NCBI RefSeq assembly: GCF_009650135.1
Contig: NZ_CP045871.1
Location: forward strand, 1,178,001-1,242,000
DNA from: Litorivicinus lipolyticus
GTDB lineage: Bacteria; Pseudomonadota; Gammaproteobacteria; Pseudomonadales; Litorivicinaceae
Direction of reading: 5' to 3'
DNA length: 64,000 nt
Shown here: in pieces, positions 1 through 8,812 of the stretch
How positions within the stretch are numbered: position 1 is the first letter of the stretch
Layout: every line of letters starts with the position of its first letter
The notes under the pieces: generated by a model
Databases searched by the model: none
What the model was told of the DNA's origin: nothing
What the model saw: the letters and a program-made list of their open reading frames with translations, nothing else
Made by a program: the position numbers and the translations under genes

Positions 1-1001
1 AGGTGTTGGCCAACCGGCCCGGTCGCCTTGCGGTGACTTGTTTTGCCTCAAACGTGGCACGGGTTTCCAGCCTCGGGTCGTTGGCGCCGGGGCTTAAACG
101 CCGCGTCAGCATCCTAGGGCGCTCGATGCACGAAATGACCCAGGCGGCCAAAATCGAAGGCTACCTGCCCGATTTTCCCAGCATCGTACCGGCCTCGGAT
201 TTGGGCTATTTGCCGCGCGACGAGCAGATGATTTTATGCACCGGATCGCAGGGTGAACCGCGCGCTGCGCTGTCCAAATTGGCCAGCGACACGCACCCGG
301 ACTTGCACCTGGAGGCGGGTGATACCGTCGTATTCAGCTCGAAAATGATCCCGGGCAACGAAAAGTCGATCGGGCGCATGCGCAACCAGTTCGCGGTTCG
401 CAATATTGACGTGCTGGACGGCGAGGCGCTGGGCATTCACGTCAGCGGGCATCCGTGCGTGGAAGAGCTGAAATGGATGTATCAAACGATCGCGCCGCGC
501 CACGCTTTGCCGGTTCACGGTGAGGGGCGACACTTGAAGGCGAACGCCGACATTGCCCGCGGCTGTGGCGTCAATGCGCTGGAAATACGCAACGGTGATT
601 TGGTCAATCTGAGTCATGCCCAGGTGGTCGGCAAGGTCTACACCGGCCGCTGTGGGGTGGTCGGCAATTCGCTGATTCCAACCACCAGTGCCGCGCTGCG
701 TGAACGCAACAAGGTCAAAATGGGCGGCAGCGTCACGGCCACGGTGGTGATTGATGGCAATGGCAAGCTGTTGGCGCCGCCGGGTATTCGTTTGTTGGGG
801 GTCGCCGACCCGGCGACCGAAGAAGCCACGGGGGCGTCATTGATGCGCTCGATGACCACAGCGATTGAGGCCTTGGGCCCGAACAGCCTAAAAGACGACG
901 CCGCCGTTCAGGATGCAGCCGAGCATGCACTGAAAAAAGCCAGCTACCGCAAGCTGGGCCTGCGGCCGGTGTGCCAGGTCATGGTGGCGCGACTGGGTTA
1001 A
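1..1001 (+). CDS. RNase J-like metallo-beta-lactamase/beta-CASP nuclease, C-terminal part
   Basis: The 5' end is cut by the window edge; the GTG at base 3 is an internal codon, not the start. What remains covers part of the beta-CASP domain and the returning metallo-beta-lactamase core. Visible motifs are KMIPGNEKSIGRM, HVSGHPCVEELKWM and the histidine-containing LPVHGEGRHLKANA, all typical of the RNase J family, which process or degrade RNA in the cytoplasm. The C-terminal domain continues to a normal end (CQVMVARLG). The gene is tail-to-tail with the thioesterase gene and the two stop codons overlap. The family could also be annotated simply as an MBL-fold hydrolase; the RNase J reading is well supported by motif order. 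Confidence 0.85.
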   Translation, partial: VLANRPGRLAVTCFASNVARVSSLGSLAPGLKRRVSILGRSMHEMTQAAKIEGYLPDFPSIVPASDLGYLPRDEQMILCTGSQGEPRAALSKLASDTHPDLHLEAGDTVVFSSKMIPGNEKSIGRMRNQFAVRNIDVLDGEALGIHVSGHPCVEELKWMYQTIAPRHALPVHGEGRHLKANADIARGCGVNALEIRNGDLVNLSHAQVVGKVYTGRCGVVGNSLIPTTSAALRERNKVKMGGSVTATVVIDGNGKLLAPPGIRLLGVADPATEEATGASLMRSMTTAIEALGPNSLKDDAAVQDAAEHALKKASYRKLGLRPVCQVMVARLG

Positions 1002-1426
1002 ACCCGGGGCGCTGCGTAGCTTGCGGTGAACAAGGCCACGGCGGCGTCGCGGCCTTCGGGTCTGATGGTCGCCTCGGCGACGATCAAGGTGTGGCCAATG
1101 CGGATCAATTTGGCGGTGCACAGCAGCGGGGCGTCGCGGTCGGGTTTTTGTAAAAAGCGGCTGTGCATGTCGGCGGTTACGCAGGGGCCACCGGCGGGCC
1201 CCAATTCCCACAGAATCGCCAGGTACATGCAAATATCCGCCATCGCAAATAACGCAGGGCCACTGACGGTGCCACCGGGGCGCAAATGCATCGGCTGCGG
1301 TTGCATGCGGGTCACCGCAAAACGCGGGCCGACATCGTGCAAATCACCCATCAAGTTCCAAGTCGGGAACTGCTCCGTCAGCACTGCAATCATGTGCTCG
1401 CGGTCGGCAAAGCGGTCGTGACTCAT
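998..1426 (-). CDS. PaaI-like hotdog-fold thioesterase
   Basis: A 142-residue protein of the usual size for hotdog acyl-CoA thioesterases. The central segment HLRPGGTVSGPALFAMADIC matches the PaaI/4HBT helix, in which a polar residue at the N-terminus of the helix (here in the GPALFAMAD stretch) takes part in catalysis. It probably hydrolyses an acyl-CoA in the cytoplasm; the substrate cannot be read. Its ATG overlaps the stop of the upstream enoyl-CoA hydratase-like gene by 4 bases (ATGA), so the two form a translationally coupled operon, consistent with acyl-CoA or valine degradation. Confidence 0.8.
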   Translation of the reverse strand: MSHDRFADREHMIAVLTEQFPTWNLMGDLHDVGPRFAVTRMQPQPMHLRPGGTVSGPALFAMADICMYLAILWELGPAGGPCVTADMHSRFLQKPDRDAPLLCTAKLIRIGHTLIVAEATIRPEGRDAAVALFTASYAAPRV

Positions 1427-2490
1427 CGAATCAGGCCCGCAATCAATTCACCCGGAACATCGCGGACGTCAGGGTAGGCCCAGTTCGGCGCTTGGTCCTT
1501 ATCGATCAACAGCGCACGTACGCCCTCGGTGAATTCGCCATGCTGGACCAAGGCGTTGGCCAAGTTCAGGTCTGCTTGGAAGCACTCGCTAAGGCTGCTG
1601 TGACGGTGGCGGCGCAAGTAGGCATCGACCACGACGACACTGAGCGGGCTGGCCTTGGTGGCGGTCTTGGCGACCGTTTGCAGCCACGGATTGTGATGCG
1701 CCGATAGGTTTTTCAAACCTTCAAAGCGGTGCCATAAGGTCGGTGCATCGCGCAGGCCCAACAAGGTTTGGAGGTTTTGATGAACGTCCGAATCGTCGGC
1801 GGCGTGGGTGGCGGGGGCCATGCCGCGTAACAGGTGGTTGATCAGCCCCAGGTTACCTTCGAAATCGCCCATCCAGTCAAGTTGTGCCAGGTGCGATTTA
1901 ACCGCCTCGAAGTACTCGTGACCCAGGTGCAGGTCCGCCAGATTGAGATAGACCGCATCCGCGCCACTTAGATGCGCGCCGCTGATGCCTATGAGCGGGC
2001 CAAGGCCCATCGGCACGCGGTTCAAAAAGTAGTTGGCACCGACATCGGTAAAAAAGCCGATCGCGGTTTCGGGCATCGCCATGCGCGTGCGCTCGGTGAC
2101 GATCCGAACGTCCGCGCCTTGCAGCAAGCCCATGCCGCCGCCCATGACAAAGCCATCACCCCAAACCACCACCGGAGTGTTCGAGCGGTGAAGTAATTCA
2201 TCCAATGCGTATTCCGTGGCGAAATAGTCGGCGGCGCGGGTGATTCGATCGAGGTCGTTTTCGCCGGGCTGCAGCTGGGTCACCGATTTCACATCGCCAC
2301 CGGCGCAAAAGGCGCGATCACCGTCGCCCGAAATCAAGATGGCTTGGCAGTTCGCATCTTGTTGCCAGGTTTGAACCGCATTCATAAGCTCAATTGCCAT
2401 CCAGGGGGTTAGTGCATTAAGTGCCGCGGCATTGGCAAGAATGGCGTGACCGACGTAGCGGTCACCGCCGAATTTTTCGATACGAATCAT
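1423..2490 (-). CDS. Enoyl-CoA hydratase/isomerase family protein, 3-hydroxyisobutyryl-CoA hydrolase type
   Basis: 355 residues, longer than a plain enoyl-CoA hydratase and matching the HIBCH-type branch. The crotonase oxyanion-hole segment DGDRAFCAGGDVKSV is clear, followed by WGDGFVMGGGMGLLQGADVR and MPETAIGFFTDVGANYFLNR, the latter diagnostic of HIBCH-like proteins. The C-terminal helical region with DLNLANALVQHGEFTEGVRA is also family-typical. HIBCH enzymes release 3-hydroxyisobutyrate from its CoA ester in valine breakdown. The start is an ATG at 2490; the downstream thioesterase overlaps its stop. It is transcribed away from the tRNA and belongs to the core chromosome rather than the island. 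Confidence 0.85.
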   Translation of the reverse strand: MIRIEKFGGDRYVGHAILANAAALNALTPWMAIELMNAVQTWQQDANCQAILISGDGDRAFCAGGDVKSVTQLQPGENDLDRITRAADYFATEYALDELLHRSNTPVVVWGDGFVMGGGMGLLQGADVRIVTERTRMAMPETAIGFFTDVGANYFLNRVPMGLGPLIGISGAHLSGADAVYLNLADLHLGHEYFEAVKSHLAQLDWMGDFEGNLGLINHLLRGMAPATHAADDSDVHQNLQTLLGLRDAPTLWHRFEGLKNLSAHHNPWLQTVAKTATKASPLSVVVVDAYLRRHRHSSLSECFQADLNLANALVQHGEFTEGVRALLIDKDQAPNWAYPDVRDVPGELIAGLIR

Positions 2491-2564
2491 GGGGGCAATC
2501 TTATGTTGGCGAATAGTCGATTGAGGTTAGCGAATAGCAGGGGCTCTTGGTAGTCTAGCGCGAT

Positions 2565-2641
2565 GCCCCTATAGCTCAGCTGGATAGAGCGTCCCCCTCC
2601 TAAGGGGAAGGCCTGTGGTTCGAATCCACATGGGGGCGCCA
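2565..2641 (+). tRNA. tRNA-Arg (anticodon CCT)
   Basis: A complete 77-base cloverleaf can be drawn by hand. The acceptor GCCCCTA pairs with TGGGGGC, followed by discriminator G and encoded CCA. The D stem is GCTC/GAGC, the anticodon stem TCCCC/GGGGA closes the loop CTCCTAA with anticodon CCT, and the T stem TGTGG/CCACA closes TTCGAAT. It decodes AGG. Its last 46 bases (2596-2641) are the recurring core that delimits the island segments, and the integrase gene begins about 160 bases downstream, so this gene is the insertion site. Confidence 0.97.
2596..2641 (+). repeat. Attachment core copy 1 (within tRNA-Arg, attL-like)
   Basis: This is the 46-base segment from the anticodon loop through the CCA end. 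It is repeated at 16888, 28582, 50953 and 59404 in direct orientation. Here it completes an intact tRNA gene, so this is the left junction where incoming elements restore the tRNA 3' end. Confidence 0.9.
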
Positions 2642-2712
2642 ATTAAACCATATAAAAACAACAGCTTAGATTGGTGGCTCATCTCGAAATTCCTAGCTTT
2701 TCACTGAAAATA

Positions 2713-2740
2713 GCATGCACAAATCGTGCACAACATGCAC
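2713..2740 (+). promoter_or_regulatory. Probable integrase/excisionase arm sites between tRNA and integrase
   Basis: Three TGCAC elements lie here: TGCAC (2716), its inverse GTGCA (2726) and TGCAC (2736), evenly spaced by 10 bases. The first sits in GCATGCACAAAT (2713-2724), and the same 12 bases occur 78 bases upstream of the cores at 28582 and 50953. Helically phased short repeats on both sides of a core are what recombinase arm sites look like. This is inference from pattern only; they could also be an operator for the integrase gene. Confidence 0.45.
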
Positions 2741-2802
2741 ACATCTATGTCAGCGTGAGTTTCTTCTTGATACTGTGTTGAAAACAGACATGGAGATTGT
2801 GT

Positions 2803-4020
2803 TTGGAAGATCAGATCGACGTCAAAAATGATGGGCGAATTGTCTTGTATAAGCGGTCAAGCGCGCCGGACGCTGTGTATCAGGTAAGGCTGAGGGTTCC
2901 AGGAAGCAACGGCTACAAACGGTGCTCTACCAAGCTGTCTAATCCAAGGGAAGCGGAGCACTTTGCTCTTAATCTGTATGAAGAACTGTATTTCCATGTC
3001 CGTGATGGTGGGTCGCTAAATGCGCCTCGATTTGCCAAAGCATTTGATTCTTGGAAGAAGGCGTGCGCAAAGAAAAATACAACGCTGAAAAAAGGGAGTT
3101 GGGATCGAACCATTCAGATGGTCGAGATGTACGCTCTGGATTACTTCAGGGATGTGCAGATCGACAAGATTGGTAAAAAAGAGATCAGCGCATACATTGC
3201 TTGGAGATACGACAACTACCGTAAAAAGCCACCATCCGAAGATACGCTCAAGCGAGAGTGCACCGCACTTAGATCGTTCTTTAGGTACCTTCAAGACGCG
3301 TCTTCAATACCTAGAATTCCTGACTTCCCCACAGAACTAAATAAAACCAAAAACAATCGTAGGCCAACATTTAGTCAGACCGAGTGGCGCAAGATAGGGC
3401 GCAACCTGCGGGAGTGGGTGAAAGCTGGAAAGAGACTAGGGAAGTGGCGTGATCGATTTGTGGCTCATCAGTACTTCCTCATTTTGGCAAATACCGGAAT
3501 GCGGATCGGCGAAGCTAGGCATCTCAAGTGGAAAGATCTCCGCAGTGTAAATACCGATGATGGGTCTCGCCTGATTGCGGACGTCGAGGGGAAGACTGGC
3601 AGGCGAGAGGTGGTGTTTCAAAAGGGTGCAGAAGAATACGTAAAGCGACTCTACGATCTTAGGCGAGACGAGCTTGAACGAGACCCTCCGGCGGTGGAGC
3701 CTGTTTTTATTAGCCGCAGAACAGGCCTTCCCTACACTAGTTTTAAAAGGTCGTTCAGTTCGATGCTTACCTACTGTGGGATAGATGCTGAGAACGAAAA
3801 AGGAACAAGGACGATCTACTCACTTAGGCATTTCTACGCCACGATGCGGCTGATGGAGGGGGTGAGCCCCTTTCTACTATCAAAACAGATGGGGACTTCC
3901 GTCGAGATGTTAGAGAAGTTCTATGGACAAGTGATTACTTCAGAGGTTGCGGACAAGATCTCTTCAACCAAGGCGAATTTCAAAATCCGAGCTACCGAGT
4001 CGCGCGATTATCCATTCTGA
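2803..4020 (+). CDS. Site-specific tyrosine recombinase (island integrase)
   Basis: A phage-type integrase immediately downstream of its tRNA target, in the usual orientation for tRNA-inserting islands. A core-binding SAM-like domain occupies roughly residues 60-160 and the catalytic domain follows. Numbered from the TTG at 2797, catalytic residues are R236 in NTGMRIGEARH, R344-H345 in IYSLRHFYAT and nucleophile Y376 in EKFYGQ. No in-frame ATG exists near the start. TTG at 2797 is possible, but GGAG at 2792-2795 is spaced correctly for the TTG at 2803, which I prefer. It should cut and rejoin at the 46-base tRNA-derived core. It is the only full-length integrase in the island, so it may serve all core copies. 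Codon use is more AT-rich than in the flanking core genes. Confidence 0.92.
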   Translation: MEDQIDVKNDGRIVLYKRSSAPDAVYQVRLRVPGSNGYKRCSTKLSNPREAEHFALNLYEELYFHVRDGGSLNAPRFAKAFDSWKKACAKKNTTLKKGSWDRTIQMVEMYALDYFRDVQIDKIGKKEISAYIAWRYDNYRKKPPSEDTLKRECTALRSFFRYLQDASSIPRIPDFPTELNKTKNNRRPTFSQTEWRKIGRNLREWVKAGKRLGKWRDRFVAHQYFLILANTGMRIGEARHLKWKDLRSVNTDDGSRLIADVEGKTGRREVVFQKGAEEYVKRLYDLRRDELERDPPAVEPVFISRRTGLPYTSFKRSFSSMLTYCGIDAENEKGTRTIYSLRHFYATMRLMEGVSPFLLSKQMGTSVEMLEKFYGQVITSEVADKISSTKANFKIRATESRDYPF

Positions 4021-4128
4021 CCTCTTAGAAAAATTGCTTTTATTTTGACATCTAAATTTTTTTTGTTGATGTGGAATTTGGGTTTGCTATACATATAAGA
4101 GTGTCAAAAAGACTTATAAGGGCGATAG

Positions 4129-4851
4129 ATGTCAATCTCATTGGAAAGGTCCAAAGGATCGGAAAAACTAAAAAATTATAGGATTTCAGTGTCGGGTTAT
4201 GGTGGAGAATCCGCATACATCTCGATCTCCAAAGCGGCATGTGATTTTTGGATAGAGTCTCTCGAAAATAGCGACAATGATGCAGTCGAGTACTGCCTAA
4301 ATGCCGACAGCGGTGATTTCGATTTTGACGAAATTAATGAGGTCCCAGCTGACGCAAAGTTTCTTTTTGACGAGAAGAGTGGTCAAAGCGATCACGTGTT
4401 TGAATCGCCGGACAAGACCGCTCATTTGTGGGGACCTTCTGTTCAACTGGCAACCGTCGATGTTGACCTGATTGAGAATGTAGAGAATCCGGATGAGGTT
4501 ACTGAGAACGTTATATCCGGCGAAGGTGTTGACGATTTGAGCGCCAGGATTGGTGATCAGACTGACTTCGAAGTGGACATATTTGAAGAGCCGGCGGACG
4601 GAACAATTTCGTATCCAAGTCCGGGGGATTGTGTGTTTTTGTTCACTAGCCTTGAGAAGGGAACGTTTTACGAGTGTTTTGTATCTTTGTCCGAAGAGTT
4701 CGACGCTACTAAAATTCGGTTTGTTGTGGGAGAAGCACCAGACGGTCAGGACATTGTCCTGGGTGTAAAGTATGACGGCCAAGCAATAGAAAACTTAGGT
4801 GGCGATACTGTTGGGCAGGGGTACTCTGCACACGCGTGGGAGCAGCTCTAA
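4129..4851 (+). CDS. Acidic hypothetical protein
   Basis: A 240-residue protein I do not recognise. It starts at an ATG with AAGGG about 10 bases upstream and ends before the convergent primase-helicase gene. The sequence is strongly acidic, with runs such as GDFDFDEINEVPADAKFLFDE and few basic residues. It has no signal peptide or membrane segment, so it is probably cytosolic. Very acidic small proteins on mobile elements can be DNA mimics (for example anti-restriction proteins), but no specific family motif is visible, so this is only a possibility. The upstream 110 bases contain an AT-rich stretch with repeated CTTATAAG/TATAAGAG-like words suited to a promoter. Confidence 0.7.
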   Translation: MSISLERSKGSEKLKNYRISVSGYGGESAYISISKAACDFWIESLENSDNDAVEYCLNADSGDFDFDEINEVPADAKFLFDEKSGQSDHVFESPDKTAHLWGPSVQLATVDVDLIENVENPDEVTENVISGEGVDDLSARIGDQTDFEVDIFEEPADGTISYPSPGDCVFLFTSLEKGTFYECFVSLSEEFDATKIRFVVGEAPDGQDIVLGVKYDGQAIENLGGDTVGQGYSAHAWEQL

Positions 4852-4873
4852 AAAATATTCATTTGAGCTTCGA

Positions 4874-4899
4874 GAAGGGCACCCCTCGTCAGGCCCTTC
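4874..4899. terminator. Weak convergent hairpin
   Basis: GAAGGGC and GCCCTTC form a 7-bp stem with a 12-base loop between two convergent genes. There is no long T run on either side, so termination strength is doubtful. Confidence 0.4.
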
Positions 4900-4949
4900 T
4901 TCAAGATAACAAAACACACTTTATGAATTTTTATATAAAAGTTGGCCTG

Positions 4950-7900
4950 TTATCTCAAACCAACACTGGCTGCCCACTTTTCATGGCCTGACAATGTATT
5001 TCTTGGAGACAGCTCACCAACACTGTCTCTGCCCGGAAACATCCATCTCCACTGCCCATCATTAAACTTGTGCTGGTACTTTTCCGTGATGTAGCACCAG
5101 CCAATGCCGTAGCGGTCAGCCATCTCTTGGTGGGCGGTAGCTAGGTCAAGCTCTTCCTCAGTGGACAGTGGCTGGAGATAGAGGTCCAAGGAATGTATTG
5201 CTGTAGGGTCTAGAGCATAAAAATACTGCTTCACCCCAGTTTTTCCGGATGACCGGGTTCTGATGAGTGAAAGTCCTATTAGATCAAGAAGCTTGTTTAA
5301 AAATTGCGTCGGCTTGGACTGGATGTCAGCACGCACTTTGATACCAACATGGGTTCTCAGTGGAACTGCTAGCTGGGCCGCCTTAGAGGCAAATTCATTT
5401 AAGTCATCCTTAGTTATTTCCACATCGGGCTTGAAGGTGAAGTTCTGATACAGAGGGGTGTGCTGCAAAAGCATGCCGAGCACCATGTCTCGGTAAAGTG
5501 GGTCTGCAATCAATGCTGTCTTGATGTCCGATCCCAAATCTACGCCAATCTCAAAATTTTGCTGCATTCTCTTCTTGTCAGTTAGACGCCGGTAAAGAGA
5601 GATTTTTGTACGTAGCCGTTGATCTTGATCCTTCTCAATCAACTCCTGGGTTACATCACACTGATAGAACCGCTCAATCCGGGTCCTAAGGAATGCATTT
5701 TTTAGATCTTCTGGAATAGGAAGTTGGATGCGGCTTATTCGGTCCTCTACTCTTAAGAAGTCATAGAGGCTCAGGCAAGGTGCCTCGAAGATTGCTTTGA
5801 CCTTCTGAGCGCTGAGCACGTCAGATGCGACCTGTAACCTGTCTCTACCTGACTTGCTTGCTACTGTGTCGGGGTCAACAAAATTAGCCAGATAGCCTTG
5901 ATCATTTTTGTAGTTGAGAAAGTTGAGTTTTAGCTGATTGAGTGACTTGTGTCGGTCTTGAACTATCCGGGCAACCATTGGGGTAAACAGGTCATCCGGG
6001 GCTTGGTGGCCAGCCTCTACGGAATGACCCTCAAGCAAGTTTTCTAAATGCCGGGTCTGAACATCAGCCAAAATTGCGGAGTAGTCTGTTTCCAGGTCGT
6101 CCTTTGCTGGGTCGATCCACACGCAGACCTGCTTCGGATTTCGCACCCTCAACAACTGTTGATCTATATCGCGGTGGTCAGTCACGCCGCCCACAAATAA
6201 CCCAACCACCACATCTACATGTTGGGCGTCGTCCGGAAAAGAAATATCAACGCCTGTACCGAGAGAGGGCGACGCCAGTACCGCATCGTAGTTAAGTATT
6301 TCTTTCTTCACATCTTTGATGAATGTTTGTGCGTCCGCCGACTTCGAGTTCTCGGAGGTGATGTGGAACACCTTGGGTGCGCCTCCACCTGGCCTCTTGG
6401 AATGTGAGATTAGTTCGGCAACCTTGAGGACTAGATTCTTTGAATTGGAGGTAACAAACACTCGTTTGCCTGCGGAGATAAATTCGCACAACTGCTCAAT
6501 TAGCTGATCTCTCGAGTTGTAGACATCTATATTTTTCCCGCTAGTCTCTTGCCATTCATTGATTCTGACAAAGCAGGGTGCCGCCGGCGGGCGCAGACTG
6601 AGCAACGTGTGGAATGCAGACCAGGATAAATCCGCATCTAAACAAACTATTTTTTTTGCGTTCTGAACGAGCCTAGTAAATGAATCCCAGATCAGATGCC
6701 GCTTCCCGCGCAGAGTGTCAGACAGGAAGTGCGCTAGTACTTGCTGAACCTCATCAATGATAACGACGTCGTAAACGGATGCTCGGATTTTGGGAAGGCT
6801 GTCTAAGCAAATGCCATAACGTTTCCGTTTCTCAATGATTTCGCCGTGCGACAACTTGTTGTCATCCAGATAGCTATGAAGGCCGACCCTCTCGCACATC
6901 TCTCCTATTAACGCTTGTCGGTGCCCAATGAGAAGGATAGATGTGTCTGTGTAGATGCGACTATCGCCCTCAAAGCTGGATTCCTCGTATTCAGCAAAAG
7001 ACTGATGCCGGAATTTGAGCCGAGCGACTTCACGTTTCACAAACTCTGTTTTACCCGAACCTTTGGGGCTCCTGACAAACAAGACACCATTGCTGACATT
7101 GAAGTCTGGCAGGTATCTTTCCTCGGAAAATTCTACCGATGCCACGGTGAATTCCCCGCCATCCATAAACCTCTCGATCCCTTCAGCCTTACGGTGAAAG
7201 GTTTTCATGTTCTTTGCTTGAGAAACCTCTCGCATGGTCTCAACAAAATTATCAATTGCCGGCGCACTAGATCGCGCTGTGGACGGCGCCCACCGGGTTA
7301 CACAGCACACAGAGCAGTAGTGATACACCTCGTTGTGATCGTTAAGCGCCAAGAAAGAGCTGGGATTGGTATCGAGGTGAAAAGGGCAACGCACCACAGT
7401 TTTCGAGGAAACTTGATCCGCAGTGATGGTGCCGCCTGTCTCGGTTGTAAATTGAGTACCTCTCATGAATCGTGAGGTTGTCGTGCCGGTAAATGCTAGA
7501 CGCCGTTTCCGAACCGTAAGTGCACGACCGTTTGCAATGAGGTCATCCACATCAACTTCTGAGAGCGTTTGGTCAAACCGAGCGATGAGGGCAGCGCTAT
7601 TTCCATAGAACATCCTCGCTGGGTCAGAAACAGAGATATCCCCCCCAAACATTTGAGCGAGTGCCCGAGTCGCAAAGGTTAAGTGCGCAGGGCTCTCGAT
7701 CGGTTTCTCAAGAAGGAAAACAATTCGGTAGCGGTGGACGTCGGGGGAGTGTGAGGGGGTTGTGTATATAAAGGCGGCGGAGTTTCGGATATAGGCGTTG
7801 GACTCGGCCTGATTAAGACTTAGGCCTCCGTCAACATCAACGCATAGGCAATGAGCTTGGCTAAAATATTCAGACTTCCGGGTGTCACCAGTAAATGCAT

Positions 7901-8063
7901 AGGAGAAGGCAATTCCTGAGGTGACCAGCTGAAGAAACTCGTCACAGCTGACTTCGTATGTCTCAAATCCTTGAGCGAAGAACTTTGGGTCAGCCGGTGA
8001 ATTCTTATTGATCAGGTTGGGGTTGAAGGAGATTAGCCATTTTTGAGTCGATTCCTCGGTCAC
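4950..8063 (-). CDS. Primase-helicase, CyRepA1/origin-binding-protein type
   Basis: 1,037 residues. The N-terminal 200 residues resemble an archaeo-eukaryotic primase fold: LCVDVDGG gives the acidic DxD pair and HRYRIVFLLEKPI the downstream basic motif. Next comes a Zn-ribbon-like stretch, CPFHLDTNP...YHYCSVC (CHC2-primase style). A superfamily-2-like helicase follows, with Walker A SPKGSGKTEF (Lys about 338), the acidic box VVIIDEVQQ (about 435) and CLDADLSW, as in herpes origin-binding-like and CyRepA1 plasmid replication proteins. The C-terminal third is unassigned. It probably primes and unwinds DNA for autonomous replication of the excised element. It is convergent with the acidic protein gene and divergent from the second recombinase, sharing a palindrome-rich intergenic region. 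The family name is inferred from motifs only. Confidence 0.75.
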   Translation of the reverse strand: MTEESTQKWLISFNPNLINKNSPADPKFFAQGFETYEVSCDEFLQLVTSGIAFSYAFTGDTRKSEYFSQAHCLCVDVDGGLSLNQAESNAYIRNSAAFIYTTPSHSPDVHRYRIVFLLEKPIESPAHLTFATRALAQMFGGDISVSDPARMFYGNSAALIARFDQTLSEVDVDDLIANGRALTVRKRRLAFTGTTTSRFMRGTQFTTETGGTITADQVSSKTVVRCPFHLDTNPSSFLALNDHNEVYHYCSVCCVTRWAPSTARSSAPAIDNFVETMREVSQAKNMKTFHRKAEGIERFMDGGEFTVASVEFSEERYLPDFNVSNGVLFVRSPKGSGKTEFVKREVARLKFRHQSFAEYEESSFEGDSRIYTDTSILLIGHRQALIGEMCERVGLHSYLDDNKLSHGEIIEKRKRYGICLDSLPKIRASVYDVVIIDEVQQVLAHFLSDTLRGKRHLIWDSFTRLVQNAKKIVCLDADLSWSAFHTLLSLRPPAAPCFVRINEWQETSGKNIDVYNSRDQLIEQLCEFISAGKRVFVTSNSKNLVLKVAELISHSKRPGGGAPKVFHITSENSKSADAQTFIKDVKKEILNYDAVLASPSLGTGVDISFPDDAQHVDVVVGLFVGGVTDHRDIDQQLLRVRNPKQVCVWIDPAKDDLETDYSAILADVQTRHLENLLEGHSVEAGHQAPDDLFTPMVARIVQDRHKSLNQLKLNFLNYKNDQGYLANFVDPDTVASKSGRDRLQVASDVLSAQKVKAIFEAPCLSLYDFLRVEDRISRIQLPIPEDLKNAFLRTRIERFYQCDVTQELIEKDQDQRLRTKISLYRRLTDKKRMQQNFEIGVDLGSDIKTALIADPLYRDMVLGMLLQHTPLYQNFTFKPDVEITKDDLNEFASKAAQLAVPLRTHVGIKVRADIQSKPTQFLNKLLDLIGLSLIRTRSSGKTGVKQYFYALDPTAIHSLDLYLQPLSTEEELDLATAHQEMADRYGIGWCYITEKYQHKFNDGQWRWMFPGRDSVGELSPRNTLSGHEKWAASVGLR

Positions 8064-8090
8064 ACTCGGATCCTGTTCATCGCATTTTTT

Positions 8091-8123
8091 TCAGTATAGA
8101 ACAGCAAAATGATACTGAGTATC
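8091..8123. promoter_or_regulatory. Palindromic operator candidate in divergent intergenic region
   Basis: GATACTGAGTATC at 8111-8123 is a perfect 13-base palindrome about a central G. TCAGTAT at 8091 and ATACTGA at 8112 form a second inverted pair, and GTACTGA recurs at 8212 next to the recombinase start. The region lies between divergent replication and recombinase genes, a natural place for a regulator to bind. No regulator gene is recognised in the segment. Confidence 0.4.
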
Positions 8124-8227
8124 CATAAGCGATTGATCTATCAAACAAAAAATAACGTCGCAGAAAGTGTCCAGGAAAATCCCATTACATTATGATTTAT
8201 CTCACTATTTCGTACTGAGATTTAGAG

Positions 8228-8812
8228 ATGAGTGGATTGGGGAAACAGGCCAAGGTCTTAAGCAAGGCCCAGGTCGAAATGATTTCGAATTACCTTCTGA
8301 CTAAGCGGAATGGGCTGCGGAACCAGACCATTTTTCTACTTTCTGCACGGGCGGGTCTAAGAGCAAAGGAAATCTCAGCGCTGACATGGGAAATGGTGCT
8401 CACCAGTGACGGGGAAATCTCAAAAGACATTTCCCTCACCGATCAGGCATCGAAAGGAAAGGGCGGCCGTGTCATTCCAATGCACAAATCCATAGAAGCC
8501 AACCTGCAGCTTCTCCGGGAAAGGGGCGGAGCGAGCGGAGCCGTAATCAAGAGTGAGCGGTCAAGTTCAGTAACTCCCCAGATGATCGTGAACATTTTTC
8601 GCGGGTGGTACTCAGAACTTGGTCTTGTTGGGTGTTCTTCGCACAGTGGTAGACGGACATTCTTAACTGCCACGGCTCAGAAGATTAGTCTCGTCGGAGG
8701 ATCGATTAGAGACGTTCAGGCCTTAGCTGGCCACCGGTCGCTGCAGACAACCCAGCGTTATATCGAAGTGAGCGGAGCTGCGCAGAGGAGGGTTGTTGCC
8801 TTGCTTAACTGA
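8228..8812 (+). CDS. Short tyrosine recombinase, catalytic domain only
   Basis: 194 residues, lacking the usual N-terminal core-binding domain but with a complete active site: Arg in AGLRAKEIS, Lys in KGKGGRVIPM, the H-x-x-R box in SSHSGRRTFLT, His in LAGHRSL and Tyr in TTQRYIE. It is XerC/D-like rather than a relative of the larger integrase. The short form suggests either a minimal recombinase that works with a partner or an accessory that resolves multimers of the excised element. It begins at ATG 8228 behind a weak GAG-containing site. It is divergent from the primase-helicase gene, so the two may be co-regulated. Confidence 0.85.
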   Translation: MSGLGKQAKVLSKAQVEMISNYLLTKRNGLRNQTIFLLSARAGLRAKEISALTWEMVLTSDGEISKDISLTDQASKGKGGRVIPMHKSIEANLQLLRERGGASGAVIKSERSSSVTPQMIVNIFRGWYSELGLVGCSSHSGRRTFLTATAQKISLVGGSIRDVQALAGHRSLQTTQRYIEVSGAAQRRVVALLN

